The notes: generated by a model from the sequence alone, not told the origin. A DNA stretch of 64,000 bases from Neptuniibacter victor (GCA_027943745.1 AP025763.1:3410001-3474000), one strand, 5' to 3'. Counted from the first letter of the stretch, positions 42,901 through 45,976 are shown. Numbers and translations: made by a program.

Positions 42901-43088
42901 GCAGTAAAAATAGGATCGGCAGACAGAAGTAATCGCGGCTCTAAATTTTCAAGCCTAAATCGATCATTTCGCAATCGTTTACGGGCCGTTTTTTGCTTAA
43001 TACGCTCATTCAGTTGACTGAGATTGATCGTTTCCTTAATCGCAGTCCATACCTGACTTTTAGCTATCCCTTTAAGCTGAGAACCCAT
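18999..43088 (-). CDS. Giant LEPR-XLL repeat protein (8029 residues), probable exported surface protein
   Basis: One uninterrupted 24-kb frame. The N-terminus has no Sec signal peptide; a basic stretch (about 30-46) leads to LEPRLLLSADP (49-59), the LEPR-XLL motif seen at the start of giant repetitive proteins. Then come two tandem ~215-residue units with RTX-like GGKGDD/GEGDD motifs; a long Ala/Ser/Gly/Asn beta-type region (about 1000-4300) with 64-residue units nested in 255-residue cassettes; a less regular part with haemagglutinin-like repeats (about 4400-5900); GGxGxD blocks (about 6250-6560); Calx-beta-like repeats (about 6640-7000); a long RTX region (about 7130-7780); an acidic linker; and a short C-terminal tail ending RYVRWEDIQQ. 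Likely a calcium-binding adhesin or surface fibre. Cargo status is inferred from neighbours. Confidence 0.88.
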   Translation of the reverse strand: MGSQLKGIAKSQVWTAIKETINLSQLNERIKQKTARKRLRNDRFRLENLEPRLLLSADPIFTATAAADLSVRFNDAGTIVEIVDNTIDPTAAGNPNPVVASYALDDINSVTIQGQDGSAESLTVADEILNNTDGLVVNFFGGTGADDSITAGDGSTEWKIISSGKGDVGNVYFSSVEELNAAVGDTLDYSAYDSGVTVDLSADQASGFTQVTGFRNVTGSDYADNLTGDNQANTLLGGKGDDVITTSAGGDTLAGGEGVDTLSGLLQGATVSTFDDVYQAAAGANLTILIDPTDADIVQIIDNDVTPDPAATPAVTNVVAEFDLARIDGLLIKGVDGSDETLVIDATILNHASGLVVSFAGGTGQNKLKAGNGSTTWAIKSNGAGEVGNIIFDGVENLEAAVGDSDTLDYSAYGRGVDVDLMAGTATGLTSFSGFSNVTGSNYDDVLSGDANLNIIVAGEGDDVITATAGADSVDGGAGYDAISTPILGSNLTSIEDVQTGAILDDASIPSFVIVENAAGTKATVYSSVTNDSFVVAFQGDTNTLSITNTLKKDDGTVTAVTTTKIVDLSVIRDLSFKTGSGNDSITFEATNINLSSLSVEMQNTLSIDQSITTTGHLNLTSATSIIIADNITLQSGTEGNRRDLTIHVKSEIDENLLSVLTDAANPFTDDVKSEASVVIGSAMINARNINVTSSANSRKFIDLEFDNVFLDAAVNGLALAALDGNAAASLGAAYDPEYTSVDFKAGSTYEILTAPTADLVFEEMGPGVDDEIRIVGPDNTVKWQNVGEGDYIRFSENALNGGPYKVKGVSADNTIIYLDKNQGLANQGLTDDDLVIGAEVVGLLGATIERNTTQSDWVSDKFGVDQIIKVVGVDSDNDGAEFTIAAVTEDTITLIPTDAVATESLTADDVVIKQMYATYSAEAAPLIAKGVDGAALDLSAEASGAGGTLVSEDLDNLLAGVLERSGILDINMPVELLSSSAISQIDIEGATFNATGNIDVKSSATSYAVLNSPGMIIGAVFVDSDSKSYINVKAGSALNADGAIKIESDSFNTMNATSAVGKLGLIGNAVANKFLKIPGPSLAVAYGEAASESKIDLAETSVLAAGTTVTVDSGVENHFTVSAGAGAGKGGGAAGLAISDLTSDSILNAAGTITGSDITLNSQSINTTHDLNVSAVAKGMTGLQKKILKGVMSKLPTMPDAVTKAMGPAKLEVGAGVLIGHSSNDALLDLSGSVNATGDLSVTATAEDNYRLILLAGAKSGAMTAISGAVAYNQFANNADVILRTGSQVRANGSITILSTAHIPDQVDLFDDIEKFKSFQMPPSPDETIRTDQGPVAFLDSVDTYQIQVMEQLDNLTALLPYLNKTGGIPDNISSSYVAAQAKADGDSGKSISASVNIIDVTNTAETVLEDGALVVAGADASIGSDALIDTINITGIPDLKSAVTGANSGKLGIGGSVQWITVDNDALTNVGGNVVVQAGEVAALTSTALQRILQIGQSSGKSSKAGLSANILYNEYDGSAIVNVDDSATVDAKSISLDAQQDSTAILVGMAIQRGGSLGAGASVVINDIATITKAQVDASVSATEAATVSGTPTITVTPSATAATASRGEGSWLEDGFKQGQLVKITLADGSEEFLRIATVSNELLTFETGSTLDATFTDQNFTAVGSLSASENYTVGTAPDDVAKNSINISAVNEVDLYSISAAVATASGGSSGSSGGSGDSAEGGESAPTSEGAKKGSGVSIAGNVAINTLNDEVVAAVNDTRVESAEDVDLSAKNDTSSVAIAGVLSKAKGGAAVAGAFAHNDLTQNVHVLASNSVIQAHDLTLNAVSEGRLINVTAGGSVATGEESKVALFGAVNVNDINSTVDAIVTGSTLNLTGALIINTDVTNSIFSFAGGIVFGGKVAVGAAVDVLNITNNAEASLKGGSKADVVGDVDITADTLQNIIEGTASLAASTKTGAASGAVTIFNSTSNTDALIENADLTTYGLVGAGVTKGHVTLGAKEVIDLLAFAGGIAAVKSTTAAASFGAAYSANTITSNVRSRITGSTIKVNKGGLSVDGETKLEMHSLAFSGALSASTGSGIGGALSGSVINNTIDSLIKADIHESDVETAGTLSLTAKDTSEIIADGGGFAIGLSKGGPSGTIGVSVSLNDITSNIKAGISNSQVKSLGDLDITAKSEAKVKVVALSGSVALGGKTGALAIAATVAENDIDGSIEAYLKDDRALAVPETVKAANVTVKAEDHSVLRNDAYGVALAGTGGSVSVSIGATIASNSIVRDTKAYVDGISLSLDPEDTDVAANYGNLDVRTYQGADLGSTAVAASLSATFSKGSGLSIGGAGAFAFNTIDGDSEAYIKDSSATKLTNLDVDVTNKATLDAAIVAASLSVSTGGAGVAIGAAVAENKIGESGNLQLSRAYIQDSSVLDAKGYLKVNSLSEQKIDATVVAASVAVAVKKDGAGIAGAGSGVSTTNTIYSDTAAYIDNSNATNKNVSANSITVTADNKSDITADAAAAALSATFSQGSGGSLTIGVSLAENKIDSSVNAYVKGVDKLKTTTGDVKVEALSRGEIEALSVAASVAFTASGSGLGVALSGAGADAENTILGGTSASIENSAVESAANVVLNAKNDTAIEAKILAFSGSVGVGTNAGAASVGAAIATNKIGSSTNTFDVTSYIKQSSVKATGAIDIDALSEMDIDALTVAGSVAVAGSSGISLSGSGSGVSTTNTIVSNTAAYIENVQNDGLVVEAASLDIKADNKSDIHADAAAASLSAALGSNAVTLSIGVSLAENDIASDVSAYVKNVDDLDIENGGINIEALSRGKIDALSAAASLAIAGGTGSLGVGLSGAGAQADNNIAGATSAYIEGSKVESEGNVTLNAKNITEVEAQIIAVSGAVGAGSSAGGAASIGVSIANNRIGTASKALSVASFIKQSKVDTAGQLDIDAYSKMDIDALNVAGSVAVAVGGTGGVSASGAGVGLTNDIYSDVTAYIDNTGTTSEFVDATAINIDAKNESTVDATAVAVSVAAAVGGTLGASVSIGGSVATNTIDSNTDAYIKGLKQTEAIDGAITVNALSDMTIKATAAAASVAAGFGGTAGVGVSAAGTDAVNTITGSTTSSVSNSLFNNAGTLTLDSENRSDIDAEIVSASVGAGASGTVGVGASVGVSLAKNVIGASSDRLTVKSYIENSEIVSSGALSVSADGNMKIDSNVTAVSLALGFGQVGVAAGAAGSDSRNEIYTDIAAYIDSSDPQALADAFARAQVEADAEKAAIDAHAAAAKADLAQESLNLKAAIRGGTGTVEYKMNAEDQVDRDEAFIIDLIDSDVSAAKAQLDLFASQAKPGVTAASIAVAAVDNSVIKTKSIGAAAAVSAGWAGGSVSIGVAIAKNTVNNHVAAYIDGSEAIAETGDITISAKETGTINSHAIAASFSASISIGVSLAGSGAEATNIIESVVEAYADDGTLLARAGDINVLAMNEARITSLVGAAAASAGAAAGAMGASVASNLIGVNSETDTSLFGNRTIAFVKDSTVTTPEGAVSINAHANEWIDAVAFAGAAALGGAAGAIAGVDLVNIISSDVQAYAENSKVTSRGNITIKALSESDIKKAEAYGAAAAISSSIGLAASASKVTNKINNRVKAYIDNSSSGRIVTQGSLLVKAHADTDISDATAYNAALSLAPISGAITGVYINNTVANEVESYIRNGGVLVGADVDVIALEEATINSEVAALAVALGGGLGAALVDNTMSSTVSAHTDNTVISAANINIDAQAIDIVSKTKVIGVAAGLVGATGNKATVLMTTTVNAESNASTLEATGTVTIYALGNNYARADAGGGAAGAVAIGAMIADITLGRSGVTEVIAQLGDDSVVSAGTLNVNAEGKDDLLSTSIAAGGGLVAGLGSQSDVTSRQAVQANVGRGIDVKVDTFVLGSLHDQIVDASADAYALALAAGTGAGLTIDMASTANVNVGLATAGSVNNGSIEANTITITALNSVEKLKYANSSNLRTGSASVAGATALNSITTFNNQAIINVGGGTHLLAWGSYEDPGAISIEAENEIEAIDSARLETISLVGGINFARSAINATSTSTVNVDGADITNVTGELHITAKADSENRASANVLAAAGISTAARGEALTNTVANNSVNLSNTNIKSSDIYLFAGKNASGVLDILESSSNVEMTTMSAGANIASPAPDANIIETNNIVLGDQAILKALQDVTIEAREGIGGNARAVETGLTLSISGVPYGSDIDRKGSVINNNSLLIADTAEASAGINNQTFLQVRPLSEIPASLHGYLNDPNHVLDLSTLDPATKESLFGISDENGVMQVPNLPADIEYQLVEIDIDNITFRLTQDVIIQDGNDFYRYKPQQSTEANLATVNFGNTSVWQKMSAGFDQSLYTIYNKNITSNLADALGQASENPAYSAFYVIKPKELETPNLTYTNLSTILFEQKAQVQSWIESHGSNPEAIARYQAQLAQINASIDKLGLSDFLHVVNSGQVIKSGSDFYQSKVNQGQIILKDADFSDTALWQSVGATANHWDVNDTVNANGKVYNESLDMLIVNLPDIYASPGSVYIQIDGTAAAALQNLDNLDNLSAKAGAAIEVVSSVPFSLRVNDAIIKDNQRVDIVGGALKTFTPGAVQLNYKSVDGIAIRDNTGTDYSTNKITIFQDNKYAPATLNGFKLPDGPMNMYISGSVVNENGDAYINNKDGAIEVSTQIRAEAIHLFAAGDFTLNSDSWFHTNKDPRQYVNYGGARSLVWDIDGATDTLSINSGTNITWTETTVLPSVWFIPALTIEEEVSEDFDLNGAIFDDDSQILSMGTININAQYLNVNGLIQSGVNTVYLEISENFYAFNQNIDLANKQGRAIYGVKFAANSGDVQVPVNGYWDASRRAIVIEDLIPAGGEVNITGQILSTGNGRIVAASGYAAVNINNKSGYQLIMNEVDTNQYREGKITIIDSYKLTKDVYLFNSGMPERTHYTGTFRAANPASGDVSRIDYAEQWTVTNNSDPTRQISFYEIDDATRYVWTEGQEKTKTEIRKFEKKSFNLFGDNAFADWLVADSSYRWRTIEFTDKKPLLESESIIRGDEADYYKYNWVSGDYSIKYEEKEGDSSVNEVKTRTWTTGGGWLRKKTVHTKLTIIEGLKDYYTHSLKAGYDIGIEFLSGNSVPNVKIHSVGDITLSGKIDMPDAGLLDIKSSGGSVLMSDGVYALTKEATIWAKNDIRVILEGNSASRGHTIYSQYGNINLGVVADDNPGLNRDGSDATTSNELHIDSIAAGGDVFINAAGGIFKATGNTDGKVAPISIQGDRIELLALGGDIGPLQINSDRHGDGGGLYALAQGNITLTESAGHLNLITEFGKDSELFSVKSLAGNIQLAATNGSILDANNEEVKASALDTSTAQQLYAESLITNEAQDITELYHQYWTVIRADGETYNSDVTAYPNYINIFSHLTGDELAEQQEKLRLLNASFDTLSIYDVSFNQLTLWKVEDPAIADESVNSAFKVKVTAKIAENKPLFDSILSPGLVAKLYPDTPIVGGAGSPSAESPNVVALADNATVKLFAYQGGIGKLGDRVTIDMSNGVNNLSASDKVLISQATGNDVVSTTYSFYKYLGADGKVSQFDVNYSDGSKWELVTADFVVENQTVPVNVATGDVVQLHLDGIPALFEYSGPTGLIDLKAVEFEAVGTQWAKVGVKTMAPALTLDLDQNDLVMQLQDVTIQLWDDLDLSGPGAVTVHAKEGITLAHDGTLNIERIQSNSWVRLQAAGAIVDTLAHATAAVAAADDLVMISRGNQQAEAADGSVSALRFQLVNGAELSIDSAGGAKLWQVEGSTNINGTVYQINDLLLADVTAVGDISITAGKVEDLAGASSAAERGNANIGVKKINTSGNVYLAAAGSITDRYIDTAAAIVNITARDLSLFTGNDVGSTGATSHNYLDVKLSGAVTALTGSNLYVNAVDSHLRVDYIESLTGDVYLKAGKSILDALAGSVSDNANDKSADGTIDIKADDVELIALTGAIGQFSNMLELDTSATGTLSSYSYLDTRIAERNGNLRLKQVEARADSDVYLVVDDSLLNGNVAGQANIIADSARLLVGSSIGGALALQTRINNLEAKAMKGSVLLTNTGHLTIGGITELQGVVAEQDITITAMSPMTIDKDVVSHTGNILLHTNDDALDGSVATDDDLIIQNSAKVEATQGNVTLNVGDDLLLAADASIIADQTITVNADWLSADASGSNVTLQGNIDAQSIFVNGGMQDDTILFDVQRIDGDTYVNGGLGEDLITINKLHTRAIDPATGTYEKFVLDGGANTDRYVINRTGTDAGYIIDVEDSGLRNDGADTLTINGLADADTFLLRANFVAALHETSTGYAPTVERVNYNQNINARLTINGHHGNDFFYSDDNSSITTLDGGAGDDTFQIGQLFGTDRDQANNAVSNIAVGDDIETTETTLGFLSKGNSLPMIVYGGDGEDQITVYSNKALTKLYGEDGDDTFVVRAFLKKGTTETAGGGDTELFGGDGADNIQYSINAPLKIDGGAGNDTLVVLGTEGDDSFMLTEDGIYGAGLNIGYEGIEFAEVDGLEGDDSFFILSTSEEVTTTIIGGVGSDTFHVAGDVTKDIVSYSVEGRSGFINHSVWSDDPRFNGIFVDGISLNVADEETGKIQVSTDGSMSVAEGENAPFNESYEVFMTADRAAATAAAYVTVSAARASSSDKELATLPGGGEADSILVSIDGTNFFESIVLTFDPSVAGTTDPDSWARKQQVYVKAVDDGAIEGERIVVINHSVQSDDENFNRLDINNVEVKVYDNDKAGLIITPTDLGTRVVEGNTAGDTFSVALTKAPSGTETVTVTLAERDAAGEIVLSDTTLEFNSSNWHIAQTVTVTAENDADVENLLRTKVLFTTSSNENGSNYATSATEVEELVVHVVDNDTGSVIVTPSNGSTIVSDSETDTYELVLSTQPEVGKPVRVNILSDGQTISTSTDSRFSNVDGEIYVTFDDTNWDEPITIVVEVNPDYEVDRTKQPVQNPPLQPHTLNQIRGELIIEGSVPPGKERTLAKAVMLPTEADTPLPTVDINTDESEQTDTLYLFNDGSRSDDSGVLTDSTITGLGMGKGVKYNDVEVVEVLNGQGDDNFEVQGTAAGVITVVHGGGGSDIINVTGGGGADAPLIVLGDSVQDGSTYTSTSDEKTSKGREFSNPGNDIINASGATGSVVIYGGQGNDTLTGSNYGDHIAGGSGNDTIFGLGGADHIYGDAGFNLDLSQRLDLSTQILQVVNTASATDNPETADTLLVGADTIDGGAGNDVIFGDKGVINQVTDTNRILTTGAIVSITTTNRDEAANDILKGGADNDIVMGGHGQDDIEGGSGHDILIGDHAVVNYNDGDTDILTLDSVMTVELVNGDNDTIKGNAGDDLIMGGIGADNLYGGNGDGGTAITVSDDDIIFGDHAVALLANNRFVRLLTKEQTSGSGDLIKGNEGSDRIFGGAGVDHLYGNAGGDWIMGDFGEMQLYDNGHVRTFFSEDSAGDATDGDIIVGGEGDNKVIAGLGEDNITTGSGNDYIIGDNGVLNYGTDEVILEAYTVEHELGDSDTIESGAGHDVVLGGAGGDIISVSAGDDSVIGDNGKITFNLGIRGRLESTDLVNSTGGNDRISLGSGADEAIAGVGDDYVTNESGETIIIGDDGFIENDENGRYLFASTGDYTLGGDDEIIGGSGRDIIFGGFGKDDLAGEDGDDMIMGDSGSITRNSDTIVFDAFDLFQGDDDILRGGGGLDRMIGGNGNDFFYGTFKDDVMVGEYARFIFSTDLDNEKATSVISVAQGTVDLLRGDQNGVYRNLAEQVFAESNLGEVARSRTAVGTSLTEEAVNALGRLADIQNFSNSQATGVDVVIQFDPTAAGDEAEDDGLPQEPQTDPELQTEDDADVVCEAGEDLPEGEAAVECVNPELPTEPAVENDGQTEEANPETLETEAKQDQSAEVEPLGEQISLEAAVAAFSGWAVMKASKPQTKKHVTAEAADVIGSANKGSRYVRWEDIQQ
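19740..21700 (-). repeat. C-terminal RTX-like calcium-binding region
   Basis: More than a dozen GGxGxD-like nonamers (GGQGNDTLT, GGSGNDTIF, GGAGNDVIF, GGSGHDILI, GGNGNDFFY and others) over about 650 residues. Regular insertions of about 50 residues lie between clusters. RTX blocks near a C-terminus are typical of type I secretion substrates, although no ABC exporter is present here. Confidence 0.88.
22060..23230 (-). repeat. Calx-beta-like repeats in the giant protein
   Basis: Three related segments of about 110-150 residues with the pattern V.V.A..D...EG, HSV.SDD..FN or equivalent, and an end such as VKVYDNDKAGLIITP or VHVVDNDTGSVIVTP. These resemble Calx-beta or similar extracellular Ig-like folds. 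Confidence 0.65.
23400..24310 (-). repeat. Middle RTX-like block
   Basis: Several GGxGxD-type nonamers (GGLGEDLIT, GGAGDDTFQ, GGDGEDQIT, GGDGADNIQ, GGAGNDTLV) spaced irregularly. Such motifs bind calcium in RTX proteins. Confidence 0.75.
33050..33335 (-). other. Helical insertion in the beta-repeat region
   Basis: About 95 residues rich in Ala, Glu, Lys and Asp (for example QVEADAEKAAIDAHAAAAK) that look alpha-helical or coiled, interrupting the Gly/Ser/Asn-rich beta repeats. The repeats resume after it in register. Confidence 0.65.
33370..36440 (-). repeat. Higher-order repeat: four ~765-bp cassettes, each of four ~64-residue units
   Basis: The landmark TTNTI/LTNDI-AYIDN recurs near 35663, 34901, 34135 and 33370, spacings of about 762-766 bases. 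Each 255-residue cassette contains four units with characteristic ends (AAYI.N, AYVK.V, SA.IE.S.VES, .IKQS.V). A related but more divergent cassette precedes it near 36430. Confidence 0.8.
41620..42908 (-). repeat. Two tandem ~215-residue N-terminal units
   Basis: Residues about 61-275 and 276-490 repeat the same order: an IVEIVDN- or IVQIIDN-type strand, GSAESL or GSDETL, GLVVNFFGGTG or GLVVSFAGGTG, DTLDYSAY, NVTGSDYADNLTG or NVTGSNYDDVLSG, then a GG/GEGDDVIT motif. Boundaries are approximate. Confidence 0.75.
42912..42944 (-). other. LEPR-XLL motif (residues 49-59 of the giant protein)
   Basis: Encodes LEPRLLLSADP just after an Arg/Lys-rich segment and before the first repeat. Known as a recurring N-terminal motif of very large repetitive bacterial proteins; its function is not established. 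Its position suits a targeting or processing signal. Confidence 0.85.
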
Positions 43089-43096
43089 AATCCTAT

Positions 43097-43170
43097 ACCC
43101 CTAATTTGCCCTGCCGACGGGCGATCCATAAATGCCGAAAAACCGGATCGGTGCTGCCACACCTTTCCGG
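43097..43170 (-). promoter_or_regulatory. Structured 5' leader of the giant gene
   Basis: The minus-strand leader can form hairpin 1 (CCGGA/TCCGG outer stem and GGTG/CACC inner stem, 43143-43170) or a competing helix CGATCC (43145-43150) with GGATCG (43122-43127). A third hairpin GCCC/GGGC (43108-43122) lies just before an AGGGG ribosome-binding site. The overlap of mutually exclusive helices suggests a translation or attenuation switch. I do not recognise a known riboswitch class. Confidence 0.5.
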
Positions 43171-43182
43171 CCTAGAAAGTTC

Positions 43183-43216
43183 TTTAAAAACAAAAGGGTA
43201 GCCAAGCCACCCTTTA
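43183..43216 (-). terminator. Terminator after sapC-like gene
   Basis: Minus-strand stem AAAGGGTGGC / GCTACCCTTT with one G-T pair and a TTG loop, followed by TTGTTTTT. It begins 6 bases after the sapC-like stop, so the giant gene probably has its own promoter or receives read-through. Confidence 0.75.
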
Positions 43217-43221
43217 TTGTA

Positions 43222-43968
43222 CTAATGCACTTCTTCTACCTCTTCAGTCGTTGTAGAAACTTTCTCTAACATTTTAGAAAAGTTTCTCATTGACTGAAGA
43301 TGAAGATAGATTAGCTCTAACTCATCAGTCTTCGCTAAATCAGAAAAGCTATCAGGCGAAAGCGCCTTCAGCTTATCTCTGTTAATCGCTTGAAAGCCGG
43401 TCACCGTTCTTTTCTCACCCGCAGGTGTTGTGAACTGTGCACCCATTGGCTCAAGCAGATCCAATTCAACCAGCTTTTTAGCAAAGTTTTTTGTGCGCTG
43501 ATAATGCGCTTGATACTCTTTCAAGAAGTCCAACACAGAATTCAGGTATTGAGTCTGCTCACCTTCAGCATCAAACAAACGCTCGCCACGCCCATCTTCA
43601 TTGCAACCCTCAAACCCTTCATCAATACAAAGCGTTAAAGTTGCACCTTCATCTGCACTAGAAAAAACAAACGGATAACGACGAACAAACGCTGGTATAT
43701 ACTTAGCTGACCAGCCGCCATCACTATCAACATATAAATTTTCGTCTTCTCGCACTCCCATCAACACAACAGGAAGCAAGCTTTCTCCTTCACCTGCAAA
43801 AACAATACTGTACTCTTCAGCGGCATTCGGAAATTCAACCGCCATTAAAGGAACAGAGTTAACCCCTTGCGCAAAACCAAACTGATTCCCCGCTTTAACT
43901 GACCAGCCCGCATGACGCTGCTTATTAATAGGCTGAACATCTCCATAAATCAGTAACTGAGTCGACAC
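43222..43968 (-). CDS. SapC-family protein
   Basis: 248-residue protein of the SapC family, named from a gene near S-layer genes in Campylobacter; biochemical role not established. The family pattern is visible: HAGWSVKAGNQFGFAQGVN near the start, PLMAVEFPNAAEEYSIVF, then YIPAFVRRYPFVFSS and CIDEGFEGCNEDGRGERLFD. No signal peptide or membrane segment, so probably cytoplasmic. The start is a GTG with AAGGA upstream. It lies between tolC and the giant gene, so it may be a dedicated partner of the cargo. SapC genes near exported surface proteins support this, but it remains inference. Confidence 0.85.
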   Translation of the reverse strand: MSTQLLIYGDVQPINKQRHAGWSVKAGNQFGFAQGVNSVPLMAVEFPNAAEEYSIVFAGEGESLLPVVLMGVREDENLYVDSDGGWSAKYIPAFVRRYPFVFSSADEGATLTLCIDEGFEGCNEDGRGERLFDAEGEQTQYLNSVLDFLKEYQAHYQRTKNFAKKLVELDLLEPMGAQFTTPAGEKRTVTGFQAINRDKLKALSPDSFSDLAKTDELELIYLHLQSMRNFSKMLEKVSTTTEEVEEVH

Positions 43969-44204
43969 AGTATTTACATCCTTCTTAATTTGTTATTTTT
44001 CCAAGTGCAAAGCCAATACCTTAAAGATACAGCTTAACAGTTGATTAACCATTGTACAGAGGTACTATAGTTTTTTATCTTTTTAAAAATATCATTCATT
44101 CAAGATTCACAACCGTCATTAAAGCATATAACTCAAACCAAAACTCTATCTTGAATTCTATTCAATAACTTTAAAAAACGAGCTGCCAAACACCAAACCC
44201 ACGT

Positions 44205-45629
44205 TTATCTTGCAGCCTGGTTACTAGACCTATAAGTACGACTATCCATTACATGAGCGGTTATCTCGAACGCCTGCTCATTACCGGACAGCATATTATT
44301 TACCTGTTTAAGATCATCCAGCGTTAACAGACCGACCGCTCTTTTTAGTCGCAGGGTATTAATCAGATAATCATAACGTGCACTGGAGAAATCGGTTCGA
44401 GCAAAGAACAGATCCCGCTCTGCATCGAGCACGCTTAAACTAGATGTTAAGCCGGATTCATAGGCGGTACGCTTAGCATCTACACCTAATTCATAAGCGT
44501 CTACAGAATTCTGTAAAGCTTCCACTTTTGCGATAGAACCAACAACGCCATCGAAAGCAGCATAGGTTTCACGCTCAGTGGCTAACCACTCAATCTGCAA
44601 TTCATCCTTCGCTTTATTATGCAATTCAACCGCTTCACGCACTTTAGATGAAACCGCGCCTCCGGCATAAATTGGAACGGTTAACTTAAGCAACAAGTCC
44701 TCGGTATCAATATCATTAGCCCCATCAAATACCGATCCGGTCGTCACTCGCTGATTAGTCGTAAAAACAAGATCTAGCGTTGGGTAATGCCCACCCTTTT
44801 GACGCCTAACCTCCTGCCAAGCCACTGAGGAAGCATACCGCTTTGCTATAACCAACGGGTTATGCTCTCTACTCTTTTCTACCCACTCTTCAGGAAAAGC
44901 AGGTGTCGGCTCAACCAAGTTCATATCCAGCCCTAAACCCACCAAAGAGTTAGGCACTTGCCCCGTCATCTCTTTCAAGCCCTGCAAAGCATCCTTCAGC
45001 GCATTACGAATCTCGACTTCACGCGCTTTAGCCTGCATAAAACGAGCCTGCGCATCCAACTCATCCGTTATACGCGCCAACCCGTCTTCGCGTTGCTGAC
45101 TTACTAACTCATAGTGTTTTTTAAGCGAAGCAACCTCGGATTTAACAGACGTATAATTGTCATACTCCCTTAACGCAGCAAAATACCCTTCCGAAACCCG
45201 CATAAAGAGGTCTTGCTTTACATCCTCTAACTCTGACGCAACGCGTTTAACATCTTCTTTCGCTTGTTTGAAATAAGCCCAATTACTGTAGCTATAGACA
45301 GACTGAGTTAACGACAGCGTCATATTATCAGCGGTATAAGTATCGGAGGTGCGATCAAAGGCAGGGTTATCAGATTTATTGATGGTCACCGAGGTATCAG
45401 TGGTGCTGTAATCAAACTTAATGGTGGGCAACAATAAAGCCTTTGCTTGGCTATAGATCTCTTTTGAAGCCTCATGCTCATGAAAGCCCGCCTGAAACGT
45501 AGGATCGTTCTCTAAGGCCATTTCATAAACTTGCAGTAGATTCTCTGCCGACGCCGTTCCGCTTACTGAACTCCCTAACAGAACAGCCCCCGCAATAATT
45601 CCTTTTACACCCTTGCGCATAAGAAGCAC
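44205..45629 (-). CDS. TolC-family outer-membrane channel protein
   Basis: 474-residue exported protein with a signal peptide (about 1-29, cleavage near TASA). The mature part begins ENLLQVYEMALENDPTFQAG, a TolC hallmark. Two homologous halves carry long coiled alpha-helices, with YGGAV-type strand segments at IYAGGAVSSKVREAV. TolC trimers form a channel-tunnel through outer membrane and periplasm for type I secretion and efflux. Here it opens the export cluster and is separated from sapC by 236 bases without a gene, so it may have its own promoter. A second ATG at residue 5 is also possible. Confidence 0.92.
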   Translation of the reverse strand: MLLMRKGVKGIIAGAVLLGSSVSGTASAENLLQVYEMALENDPTFQAGFHEHEASKEIYSQAKALLLPTIKFDYSTTDTSVTINKSDNPAFDRTSDTYTADNMTLSLTQSVYSYSNWAYFKQAKEDVKRVASELEDVKQDLFMRVSEGYFAALREYDNYTSVKSEVASLKKHYELVSQQREDGLARITDELDAQARFMQAKAREVEIRNALKDALQGLKEMTGQVPNSLVGLGLDMNLVEPTPAFPEEWVEKSREHNPLVIAKRYASSVAWQEVRRQKGGHYPTLDLVFTTNQRVTTGSVFDGANDIDTEDLLLKLTVPIYAGGAVSSKVREAVELHNKAKDELQIEWLATERETYAAFDGVVGSIAKVEALQNSVDAYELGVDAKRTAYESGLTSSLSVLDAERDLFFARTDFSSARYDYLINTLRLKRAVGLLTLDDLKQVNNMLSGNEQAFEITAHVMDSRTYRSSNQAAR

Positions 45630-45976
45630 CTTTTTTTAGTTATAGCGATGCCACATCCACCCAAAAGTATAAAAAACACTTTATTCACGGCAGATTAAGC
45701 TTAACGTCATTATTATTTTGGCTACTGAGTACAGATCCGCCCTCAGCATGAACTACAAATTAGATTAGCAGAATTACTAAGCATAACGCTTAGTTGAGCA
45801 CAAAAAAACAGCTGTTTGATTTATTATTGATCATTCAGCTAATCCGTTGGTCTACATTTAATCACAATCCCATCTGCATTTTTGCTTAAAGAACAACCAA
45901 CCCCTAAGCAATAACTACAAAAAAGCCGATGCAGTAACGACATCGGCTATGTTTGAGAAACGCTCGCAGGTGCTAT
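45630..45976. other. Intergenic region between tolC and rnr (347 bases)
   Basis: AT-rich, no open frame of note. It should hold the minus-strand tolC promoter and contains the rnr terminator at its left end. Confidence 0.6.
45919..45948 (-). terminator. Intrinsic terminator after rnr
   Basis: Minus-strand 8-bp stem AGCCGATG / CATCGGCT with a 9-base loop, followed by TTTTTTG; lies 28 bases after the rnr stop. Confidence 0.85.

Noticed and set aside
19000-43000. Many open frames of 60-220 residues on the plus strand opposite the giant gene, e.g. 33454-34113
   Set aside because: They arise from low-complexity Ala/Ser/Thr-rich repeats, lack ribosome-binding sites and show no family features.
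43097-43170. GEMM (c-di-GMP-I) riboswitch in the leader of the giant gene
   Set aside because: A short GCAGGGCAAA stretch resembles part of the motif, but the order of elements and the tetraloop-receptor parts do not fit.
12117-45629. Classical ABC-type I secretion locus
   Set aside because: TolC and HlyD proteins are present, but no ABC transporter with a Walker A/ABC signature is encoded in the window.
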